The notes under the pieces are model-generated. The model searched no databases. It had not been told where the DNA came from and was given only the letters and a program-made list of their open reading frames with translations. From Colletotrichum lupini (lineage: Eukaryota; Ascomycota; Sordariomycetes; Glomerellales; Glomerellaceae): a stretch of DNA of 64,000 nucleotides. The position numbers and the translations under genes were made by a program. This document shows, piece after piece, positions 55,273 through 64,000 of this stretch; positions within the stretch are counted from its first letter, which is position 1; every line of letters begins with the position of its first letter. Location of the stretch: contig NC_064680.1 in NCBI RefSeq assembly GCF_023278565.1, forward strand, positions 2,976,001 through 3,040,000. Direction: 5' to 3'.

Positions 55273-58118
55273 ATGAATGGTCGCAATGCGCCTCTCTCAC
55301 CTGTCTCTCTAGGTGGAAGCGAGTGGTCTGTTGGCAAATACCCGAACATCAACGACGACCCGTACGCAAAAAACCGCGGCAACATCGTATCACCCCCGAA
55401 TTCAGGAGGCTCCAACGGAGCCATGAATGGCAATTTCCCCCCCGGTCCCCGGAGCGCCGGCGGTCCCTCGCCGCCGCCCTCTGTCGGCCGATCCAGCAAT
55501 GGCACCAATATGTATGCGAGGAGCGAGAGCGGACGAAGTATCCGCGAGGAGCAAGCCGAGGGCATACTGGGCGAGCATTACGTCGCTTTGAAAAACTACC
55601 TAAATGGCGGTTCAGGCGGGAAACCAACACCCCCGAATAAGGCCCGCGACAAGCTGTTGCGCCTATCGTCTGTCCAGTTTCTCGAACTCAGTACCGATGT
55701 CTTTGACGAACTTTTGCGGAGACAATCCCTCGGTCGCCGACCTTCGGGTCCTGGCGGTCAGGGGCCACCCCCTTACCTGATGCCCGAATCCAACTTCCAT
55801 CCCAAACGCAACCAGGCCAGGCAAAAACTGTCATCCCTTGGGCCCCCGCGCTTTCGTGATCTTGCAACTGACGTCTTTTGCGAACTGGAGAGGAGGTTTC
55901 CCCGCTTTGCCGCTGGAGACATCCCTAGAGTGGGTAGCCCCGTATCGGTCCGCTCGCAGGCGACAGTCAACGGGAATGGCTATCCCAGGAGTCAAAGTCG
56001 GATGAGGCGGCCCTCAGACGCGAGCTCTATGAGAGGAGGACCACCACCGCCCGACCCTTACGGAGTGCCTCCATCACCTGGTATGCCTCCGAATGGCGAC
56101 TACAACCGGCCGATGCAAAAACAATTTCAGAGCAATACAATCGTGCCGAATAAAAGTACAATGGTGGAAGAAGACGACGATGGCAGCCCGAACGAAGACG
56201 AGGAAGCTTTCGGCCTCGAACGAACCGCGACTAATCGTAGCAAGAGAAGCGAAGTCACGGAGCGGAGCGCGGTAGCATCAGAGGTGATCTTTACCCAAAA
56301 TATTCTCGTATCGAGTGGAGACATTAACAACTATGACAGGCCGACAAGAAGCTTTTGGACGAATACCAGACTCAAGTCCGCGATCTGCGGGAAAAGCTTG
56401 ACGTTATGGAGGATGCCATGAAGAAGAAGGACGACGAATTGAACAGCGTTCTGGATGGAGAAAGATCACGGTCAACAGCCGCGAATATGGAGAAGAAGGA
56501 ATTTAGCGACCTGCGTCTTGGCCTGGAGAACAAGCTCGCCGAGGCTCAAGATCTTAACGCGTCGTTGAAGCAGGAGCTGGATCGCATGCGGGACGAACAC
56601 GCTAACGAATCTCGGCAATTGAGAGACCAGATGGATGAGTTGCGCTTGTCTAGTGCGGCTGCAGGTGCAGCCAACTCTGGCAATGCAGATAGGGAGCTGC
56701 AAATGGAAAACCAGCAACTTCGCCAGTCTCTACAGGAGCAGCAACAGGTTACGGAAGAGGCTCGACGCGAGGCTCGGGAATTCCTCCGCGAAATGAAGAT
56801 GCTTTCACAACAGAGCGGTTCAACTTGGCAGAAGCAGGAGGAGCTGGAGAAGACAATTGAGCAGCTGGAAGCAGAGGTTCGCGACTGGCGCAATCGCTAC
56901 GCACGAACAAAGACACAACTTCGCAGCATGCGTGCCTCTTCACTGGGACTAACCGTCGAGCAAGATGCCTCAAAGTACATTAGAGAAAAGGGATTTGCAC
57001 AGGATGGAGGCGCAGTTAAGGATGTCCACGTCACCAAATTCCAGATCGCCATCGACGAACTCCTCCAACGCGCGCGCGCGGAGAACCCGGACACCGTCAT
57101 TGACGCTATGAAGCAAGTCGTTGTCAGCGTTCGCCGAATTACTAAGGATATCGACGAGGGTGTCGCTACCAACGAGGAGCTCGCGCAGCAGCGTTCCAAG
57201 CTCAAGGGCAAGATCTCTTCGACGGCCAACCACCTCATCACGACATCAAAGAACTTTGCCTCGTCAGCAGGCATCACGCCAGTTTCCCTCCTCGACGCCG
57301 CCGCCACTCACCTGGTTGCCGCTATTGTCGATCTCCTCCGAGTCGCAAAGATTCGATCCACGCCCGCTGGCGAACTCGAGGATGAGGATGACGGCACAAT
57401 CACTCCCGTTGACTCGACCGGTTTCTTCTCCCCTAGAACGGCCTCGAGACAGGAGTCGATCATCCAGGAGTCTTTGCCGCCATTGGGACAGGCACCCGCA
57501 CCTTTTCGTGGGCTTGGCGGTGGCCGAACCAGTATGGACTCCTCCGCTTACAGCCCCATCAACTCTCCTCGCCAGTCTGCGGACGCCTACAACCAAGCCC
57601 GGGGCGCCAATGGTATGAACGGTATGAACGGGATGGGTGGGTTCGCGGGCATGAACCAGAACGGGCCAGCCAATGGCTACGGTAACGCTATGCGACAACA
57701 GGACAATCGGGCTGAAGATCTCAAGATCTATCTCGAGGACCAGACCGCGATCTTGGTTCAAAACATCCAGAACCTGGTCGGCTCCATCCGAAGCGATGCC
57801 GCCATCAACCAGATTACATCCGAGATCAACGGCATCGTAGAGGTTGTCGACAAGGTCATTGGCGAAACCGAGGCATCTGGCAATGGCAGCATGATTACCA
57901 GACTTGTCGCTTGCCGGGACCGCCTTTTGGAAGCCAGCGATCGTGGTATGGACATAGACCGCGGCCAAGATGTCGGTGCCACCGGGCGCAACGATCGCGA
58001 GTGGAGGATGTGGACGCAGACCCTACCTCCCATTGCTTTCGAAATTGCTCGGGAGACCAAGGAGCTGGTCCAGCGCGTCGACCGAATGGTCAGCAATGGA
58101 GACGACGACTTCTCTTAA
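55273..58118 (+). CDS. spa2: Spa2-like polarisome scaffold, 925 aa, one intron
   Basis: Scaffold of the polarisome at hyphal tips and septation sites; binds formin, Bud6-like and MAP-kinase-kinase partners. Exons 55273-56271 and 56340-58118 (68-bp intron, donor GTAGCA, acceptor GACAG) sum to 2778 nt. The ATG at 55273 (MNGRNAPLSPVSLGGSEWSV) is chosen; an ATG 71 codons upstream lies in an Arg/Pro-rich leader. Two Spa2-homology (GIT-type SHD) repeats are clear: NKARDKLLRLSSVQFLELST..ELLRRQ (about 122-152) and KRNQARQKLSSLGPPRFRDLATDVF..LERRF (about 178-210). A Pro/Ser-rich linker with an acidic patch follows, then a long coiled coil in exon 2 (about 334-560, DLREKLDVMEDAMKKKDDELN onward). The C-terminal domain (about 575-925) holds a Gly/Asn/Met-rich insert with four GMNGMNG-type units. 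The gene model is firm; polarisome role is by family. Confidence 0.92.
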
Positions 58119-60204
58119 ACTCGGTTTGAGGCCTAGAAAAGTTTCGAATCCAACTTTCCCCCCCAAAAGATGTGTATAATCTTGAAACGACAACACCACA
58201 CAACCCTCTCCTTCATCACTGGAAGAGAGTTTTGATACCCCTGCTGTCCTCGGGGCGGCTTTGCTTGCATTTATGTGTTCTGCGAGTTTTGGGACGTTGA
58301 CGAAGATGACAACAAAAAAGAGGTCTACTTTTTTTTCTTCCTTGTTTTTCGTGTTTTGTCACTTGACGTATATACTATACACCCTTCCCACCTGTGGGAC
58401 TTTTTTACTGTTCCCAAGCATGGGTTTTATAGAATGGGGGCTCGCTCGGTCTCTACAGCCTTGGGGCGTTTAATTTTGCTCGAGGAGTTTTGCACGCGAA
58501 GCATGAGAGAATGGAAATTCGAGGAGATTTTGACCGGAGGAGGTGGGTTTTACTGTTGTTTTAACGTCACGCGAATGAAGTCGAAGAAAGAATTCGGAAA
58601 AGGAGGGTCCTTGGGAGACCTGCTAGGCTGCTGCTCGCCCAACACATACACTCCTGGCTATGTAATTCAGGATAGTGGGCGAGAGGGGAGAGGTTGTAGA
58701 GGACGTTTTCGATGAACAAAGATAGGATAGCCCCTTTCAAAGTATAGCTAATGCTAAAAGTGCCCCTTCGTGAGGCATGAAACCCAATCTTATAATACAC
58801 GTGCAGTCTATTAGTGAAGGATGTAAGTATGAGCATATGAGTGAAAGGTGCGGCGTCTTGGGCGGACCCCGAGGTTTTTTGGCTCTGAGTACGAGCAAAA
58901 AGGTTAATAGGTCTGGCACATGACACTCACTACGATGCCACCATCGTCAAGCTGAGCAACGGGCTTCTCCACGTGGCGGACACCAGTGCGACGGCGGCGC
59001 GGACGAACCGGTGCGGGGAGGGCGCTATGCTTTGAGTTTCTCGTACTGTACAGAAGTCTGGAAACTGATTTTGCGGTGAGGTTTAAGAGGTAACTCCCCC
59101 CCTATGTTCTCCGAACATCTCGACACCAGTGGTTTCTGTTGTGACCGATGTGGAAGCTTGTTGTCTCGGAAGGGGTTGTTGTTCGCGGAAGATCGGCCTG
59201 AATTCTGTGGTTGGTATGTTGGTTTTGGTTGGAGCCGCCGGCCGGGTTCATCCCTTGAAAGTGGGGGGAGTAATCCGAGGAGGAGAGGAAGTAAAGAGGG
59301 GCCGGGGAGAAGCTACCTAGCTTGCCTAGGTATGCTTGAACGACCGTTCTCTTTTCTTCCCCTGGAACGGAGAACTTACGAAAAGTTGCGAGCGAGTGCG
59401 AGCATGGATTATGTCGAGTGCCCCGCAGTCATGTGCTTTAAGCCTTTCTCCTCTTGCCGTCACTCCGTATCGTAAGATCACCAACCATGGCGTTCGATTA
59501 GTATATCGCGGATGGATGTTAGTAGGGCTGACATCTCGCCAAGGTTGGATGTAAGACCTGGCCAGGGGGGGTTGGGTCTGCTCTCGGTCTGGCTTGGCTC
59601 GTCTGTATCGGGGGTAGCACCCCGGCTTTCCTTTGTGCTGTTGGTTGCTTTCCTCTTCGCGTTGCGTGCGTACTGCTACTGCTGCAAGTGTCAGCTTACC
59701 TGTCCTTCACTCGTTCTGCCCATTAAGGAATCCGATCCTGATCCAGCGGGCCAATGGGCCTGGTTTCCCCCTCTTTTACATGGCTGGCTTACGACGGTCG
59801 CTGGAGCCATTGGGGAGCTCCAAACGCTGGACTCCGGCCCAGCCCTGACGTTTCTCTGCTGGGTAGCTGGTTTGGGCGATGAGTGAGACTCAGTGGTGGT
59901 CGTAGTATATGTTGTACAGGCGCGCCCATTGCCTTGTTTCGATTGCTTAAGCTTATTCATCGTTTTCCGAAAGCCCACTGAGATTCCGTGATGACATTCA
60001 CAACATCTCGCGACTGTGATTACTGAACCATCTAGGACCCGACAACCACGGTCCCCGCTTGAAGCCACATATACTTGCTGGACCCTGGATCTCGTCGATT
60101 CTCACCTTGTCCAAGAACCCGCGGATGGCCAACTGGACGTCGCTTCATTCGCCTCGGTAATACAAACCACATTCGCAATCCCAGGTGAGACTACTACCGC
60201 CGCC
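58119..60204. other. intergenic, no gene seen
   Basis: SPA2 3' flank with T-rich stretches at 58325-58370, then ordinary DNA. Open frames at 59.1-59.9 kb are short and overlapped on both strands. The promoter of the 60205 gene should lie at its right end. Confidence 0.5.
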
Positions 60205-61137
60205 ATGGATGTGTCGAAGAACGAGTTGCATCTCCTCGGCCTGCCCCTTGAAGTCCGCCTCCAGATATACGGCTGGGTCCACGTGGCACATCCAGTAGAG
60301 CACGCGCAGCTCGCGCCGTGGTATCCGAATCCAATACATAGTGCGTACTTCTTGAGGCCCGTCAACCCCCTCGGAGTGGAAACTGAGGATTGTGCCGTAC
60401 CAGGGAAAATTGTGAAAGCCATCGGCCAACCTGCAGGAGAAGAGGACGATTCCGACAGAGACCAAAAGTCCGAAGAGCCATCGCTGCTATCACCGAACCG
60501 TCCAATCTCTGGTATCCCCTCGGCGCTCCTGGAGACCAATAGGCAAATTTACAACGAGTGCCGGTCCTACCCCTTCCACACGAACGAGTTCGTCTTTGTC
60601 AACTGGTTCTCCTCAGGACTTTGGGCTGCGCGGGCCTTCACGCGCGGTCTGCGGCCATGGCAGCGGGATGAGATGCGGTGGGCGAGGCTCGAGATGCTCG
60701 GGCGGGACTGTACGGGCCCAGCGCTGAAGGAGTGGATTGAGTTGTGTGAGCATTGGTCCTTCGGGCTGCGGGGGCTGAGGCTCAAGATCCTGATAGGAGG
60801 TGGGATATTCGAACCCACTGCCCCCTTTTCCGCGCTGAAGAACAATGCAGAGGCCCAGGCCATGGGGCTGGGCTCCAAGACGACACGGCCCAATCCCAGG
60901 CCAGAATGGATCGAGGAAGGGCTGCGAAAGCTGAGGGCGTTGAGAAGGCTGGAGGTCGAGCTTTCGGTGCTAGATTGGGGCGATGGGGAAAAGCTCGAGT
61001 GGTGTGCTGAGCTTGGAAAGATGCTCAACGTCGGTAAGGAGGGGGAGGACAGCCTCGTCGTGGTGAGGTGTGTTGAGAAGCTCGAGGAGGATAATGGATC
61101 GAAAAGGCAAGTCTTTGATGGCACTGCGCAGTGTTGA
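60205..61137 (+). CDS. F-box/2EXR-like hypothetical protein, 310 aa
   Basis: Single exon. The ATG at 60205 (context CCGCCATGG, good for fungi) is preferred to one 63 codons upstream because the product then begins MDVSKNELHLLGLPLEVRLQIYGWV, the F-box-like/2EXR opening. A second motif, SALLETNRQIYNECRSYPFHTNEFVF (about residues 113-138), is the usual continuation: ancestral 'LL-x-x-(N/C)-R-(Q/K)-I-x-x-E' followed by a strand pair. An acidic insert (EEDDSDRDQKSEE) separates the two. The rest is Trp/Arg-rich with no catalytic motif. No signal peptide or membrane helix is visible. It is unrelated in detail to the protein at 2060-3595 beyond the shared family motif. Confidence 0.75.
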   Translation: MDVSKNELHLLGLPLEVRLQIYGWVHVAHPVEHAQLAPWYPNPIHSAYFLRPVNPLGVETEDCAVPGKIVKAIGQPAGEEDDSDRDQKSEEPSLLSPNRPISGIPSALLETNRQIYNECRSYPFHTNEFVFVNWFSSGLWAARAFTRGLRPWQRDEMRWARLEMLGRDCTGPALKEWIELCEHWSFGLRGLRLKILIGGGIFEPTAPFSALKNNAEAQAMGLGSKTTRPNPRPEWIEEGLRKLRALRRLEVELSVLDWGDGEKLEWCAELGKMLNVGKEGEDSLVVVRCVEKLEEDNGSKRQVFDGTAQC

Positions 61138-62045
61138 GCTCCCTGCTGAGTATTACTCAAGCATAGACTGGGATATATGGCTTTCAGGGTGATGGCTGTT
61201 GGCTACTGACACTCAAAGTCCAAGCCACGAATGACGAAAGAGGAGAGAAGCTTTTGGTCCATGGGATGGAAAGACGAAGATGGAGTCGAATGAATAAGTG
61301 ACCACGGGATGAAGCGCCTGGCGTTCTGGGGATGCAACTGGGAGTATGGCATCAGGCAATGTACAGTCCGGGTTATGGTCATTAGGAATGGGATCTCTAT
61401 TGTTATGAATACCTCAGGCTCCTCCTGAAAAGGTGAATGAGGCAAGACCCAATATTCACTGTTCAAGACCAAAGGTAGGTGCTATTATTTGCTCCTGCCG
61501 TCTTTCCATCTGAAGTTGACCCGGCCGGCCTCACCTTCTTCTTTCCTTGCCCACTTCGAAGAAAATCCAACTGCTCTTCTTTTTCTTCTTTTTCTCTCAC
61601 CAAAGCAGCCAGTCGCCTGCTACCAAGAGATTCCTCTTCCCACTCCACCTCCCGCCCCTTCCCTTCTCTTGGACCCTCGGCCTTTCTCCTCAAGCATCAT
61701 CTTCTTGTACGCATTGCCTACTTGCAATATTACACAATATCCTCACCTTACAGGATACCGACCGCTCCTACTTGCGACTTTCAGGCGCTGCTTAGGTCGA
61801 TTGACGACGAAGGAATTTCTTGTCAAGGCCATATTCCCTAGTACGACAAAAGTGGCATTCCTGGATATGAGAGGTCGCTAACAAGGTCACAGATTCCTGT
61901 GTTCTCGTCAAAGAGATCACATACATTCCCCTCAAAGAACATCGCGAGAACCTTACATTCACGTCAACTACTCACAAAATATCTGGTAAGTTGAAGCCAG
62001 AAGAAATCCTTAACTTTGAACAAATACTTACCATTTGCAGTGAAA
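61138..62045. other. intergenic plus leader of the next gene
   Basis: 61475-61700 is CT-rich and is the likely promoter/leader of the 62046 gene. 61986-62040 looks like a 55-bp intron in its 5' UTR (GTAAGT ... CTTACCATTTGCAG), ending five bases before the ATG. Confidence 0.5.
61986..62040 (+). other. likely 5'-UTR intron
   Basis: GTAAGT donor at 61986 and TTTGCAG acceptor ending at 62040, 55 bp, the same size as other introns here. Not needed for the reading frame, so supported by splice signals only. Confidence 0.5.
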
Positions 62046-62543
62046 ATGAACGGTCACATTATGCGCGGTCGCTTCCATCCCCATTGCCCTGAGTTCAGCA
62101 TTGACTATTCTACTGCTTGGTCTCCTGAGGTCCGCATTCCGGTTCTTATCCTCATCACTCTCTTCTTGATGTCGATGAACCCGACTGTCGCCGATATCAT
62201 TAAGGGTACTGTTTGGATGGTTGTCAAGCCCATTGCCCTCCTCATTGGCTACTTATCTGTTGCCATCATCCGCATCCTGATCTTCCTCTTCATCGATGGA
62301 CCCAAGATGATCACCATCCTCATCACCCCCGACAGACGCGACAGCGTCGACTTCCTTGGCATCGATGTTGAGAACAATACCAAGCTCAACGCCATCTGGA
62401 GCCGTCTCCACACCGAGGAGGAGTGGGTTCCCGGCGGCGTCTTCGACAAGAAGTACAAGCCGTTCCTCCCAGCCCGTAATATGAAAATGGCCGGCCCTCG
62501 TCAGAAGAAGGTCATGACCCGCGACCGTGGCCTGTCTTGCTAA
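62046..62543 (+). CDS. unknown small membrane protein, 165 aa
   Basis: I do not recognise this protein. The first ATG in frame is 62046, just after a likely 5'-UTR intron acceptor, giving MNGHIMRGRFHPHCPEF. Two hydrophobic segments stand out: about 31-52 (IPVLILITLFLMSMNPTVAD) and about 56-83 (VWMVVKPIALLIGYLSVAII continuing to FLFID). They are separated by a short loop, so a hairpin with both ends on one side is likely. The C-terminal half (84-165) is polar and contains TPDRRDSVDFLGIDVEN and EEEWVPGGVFDKKYKPFLPA, then a basic tail ending RDRGLSC. Codon use favours C in third positions, as in genes of this window that are surely expressed, and the frame is clean, so the gene is probably real. 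No catalytic motif seen. Confidence 0.7.
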   Translation: MNGHIMRGRFHPHCPEFSIDYSTAWSPEVRIPVLILITLFLMSMNPTVADIIKGTVWMVVKPIALLIGYLSVAIIRILIFLFIDGPKMITILITPDRRDSVDFLGIDVENNTKLNAIWSRLHTEEEWVPGGVFDKKYKPFLPARNMKMAGPRQKKVMTRDRGLSC

Positions 62544-64000
62544 ATCAAGTTTGCTTGTGGGCGCATTGCCAAGTCGATGAACAAAGACTCTGTGGAGGAA
62601 CTGGATCTTCTTTGGGAACCGGATCTACCGCTTGGGCCTTGTCATCGACTTCATTCGACCTGCCAACTATTCGACTGTTCAGCAGCAAAGCATTCACGGG
62701 GCTATGGGATACGATGGATTGAATTTACGGCCATGGGGGTTTTCTATTGGGGAGATTCGGGATTTGGGTTGACCTCGCTATTCATGGGCGAGCCACTAGA
62801 CCTATCATCTTGGATGTCTACTAGTCGCAGCTGATACTCGACCACGGATATTTGCAACGACGTCGGTGGACCTGCCCTGGATGATACGGATAGATTGGAG
62901 ATTTCAAAATCGTCTCGGAACCCGGAAAAGTTATAGAGAGAGATACCCACGGGCGTGCGAGCTGACGAGGCTCTAGACCGTTAGACGTTGGCCAAGGAAG
63001 GGCTCCTAATGACTCAGATGAGATAGAAAGGTAATCAGACCCTGATACATTGCAAACTGATTTCTTCTGTCGCGGCTCGGTGCGGTTCAATGTTTAGTTC
63101 GACTGGGATGAGTGATGTGACGTCGAAATGGACATCCACTCAGCGCGGAAAGGTCCCGCCAGTGTGCAAGGAACTGTTCGCGAGACATTGGCCAATCGGA
63201 GCAAGGCGGTCAGAGGCTCTCTGCAGTTCATCTACTTTCTGACTCTTTGACGTCTTGAACAACGAATGCTGTTCTGAGGTACTACACGCAGAATATACAT
63301 TTAGCATTCCTCCTTCTTTCTGAAGTCTCCCATATCCATCTAATGGAGCCGGCGTACTCCTTGGTCGTTGAGCCCAAGAGAGTCAATTGTACAGTCGAGC
63401 ATCGAGGCGGCTCCTACCTATGTGCGGTTGCAACCCAACACGCTCAACTGCTTTTTGTTCCGCGAATATAACCCCGAAATTCTGAGTGAACTTTCAACCT
63501 AACCCGAAGCCGAAGGCATGTTAGTACTTTTGGAGTATCTATCTCGCGAAATACGGATAGCTCCGCAACAAAACCCGGTCAAGCAGGGCCGCTAACCATG
63601 TGACTTCGCGCCAGTCTCGCTCCAAGAGCCTGTCTCGTCCCCCGACCATCCGCCTCAGCCCGCCCCGCACTCCCCTCCTCTCTCCCACACCACCCCGGCC
63701 GTGACTCACGTCCCTCCTCCCAACCCCGGTCACCGCTGCAAGTCGCAGCAATTAGTGTCCTTGCATGCTTTCGATATCGCGCTGAGACGCGTATTGAGTT
63801 GTATTTCCCACCCCGACGTCGGGTTGTTCGTAGAGAGGAATCGGTGTCTGCGTAGATAGGCCGTAGTCGTTTTGCATGCATTAGCTGTGTGTGTCATGTG
63901 GTTTTTGGGGGGGAGTCACTAGGTACATAAAAGACGGGAGGATTCCCCTTTCGGACGAACTTGATTGCTGACTCCTCACACATCATCCTGAGGAATTGGT
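62544..64000. other. intergenic to the right edge, no gene seen
   Basis: 3' flank of the 62046 gene, then sequence without a supported gene. Frames on the minus strand at 63.5-63.9 kb are short and Arg-rich, as expected from CT-rich plus-strand DNA. A promoter for a gene beyond the edge could lie at 63.9-64.0 kb. Confidence 0.45.

Overview
The window reads as nuclear DNA of a filamentous ascomycete (Pezizomycotina, most likely a Sordariomycete). Genes are spaced, with few short introns (mostly 53-90 bp, GT..AG, CTAAC/CTRAC-like branch sites). The protein set is typical fungal housekeeping: Mediator subunit 8, choline sulfatase, IQGAP, IMP dehydrogenase, an MFS carrier of the YCR023C type, an M28 peptidase of the glutamate carboxypeptidase II/Vps70 type, mitochondrial NADH-cytochrome b5 reductase, an Nbp2/Skb5-like SH3 protein, Ssu72 and Spa2. 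A 4.8-kb block of extreme AT richness with almost no CpA/TpG is the classic footprint of repeat-induced point mutation (RIP). The species cannot be named from sequence alone.

Layout: 1-2 kb holds duplicated coding-like fragments, two 13-bp-period minisatellites and a cluster of AGGTACCT palindromes. 2.1-3.6 kb: F-box/2EXR-like orphan (+). 4.3-5.3 kb: MED8 (-). 6.4-8.2 kb: choline sulfatase (-). 8.2-11.4 kb: no gene seen. 11.38-16.30 kb: AT-rich RIP island bracketed by perfect 31-bp terminal inverted repeats and a TA duplication. 18.1-23.4 kb: IQGAP (-). 26.3-28.3 kb: IMP dehydrogenase (+), with a 425-bp poly-C intron. 29.4-31.6 kb: MFS transporter (-). 34.6-37.1 kb: M28 metallopeptidase (+). 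37.2-37.5 kb: SINE/tRNA-like remnant. 37.9-39.2 kb: MCR1 (-). 40.2-41.8 kb: SH3 protein (-). 47.9-48.9 kb: SSU72 (+) between two gene-poor 6-kb intervals. 55.3-58.1 kb: SPA2 (+). 60.2-61.1 kb: second F-box/2EXR-like protein (+). 62.0-62.5 kb: unknown two-helix membrane protein (+).

There is no biosynthetic cluster or operon. The genes are independent, though IQGAP and Spa2 both act in polarised growth and cytokinesis, and MED8 and Ssu72 both act at RNA polymerase II. Spliced models were built by hand: each multi-exon gene keeps one frame across canonical GT/AG junctions and its total coding length divides by three. The most unusual object is the TIR-bounded island. Its termini are unmutated while its interior is saturated with RIP, which suggests a short MITE-like element split by a second, RIP-inactivated element.
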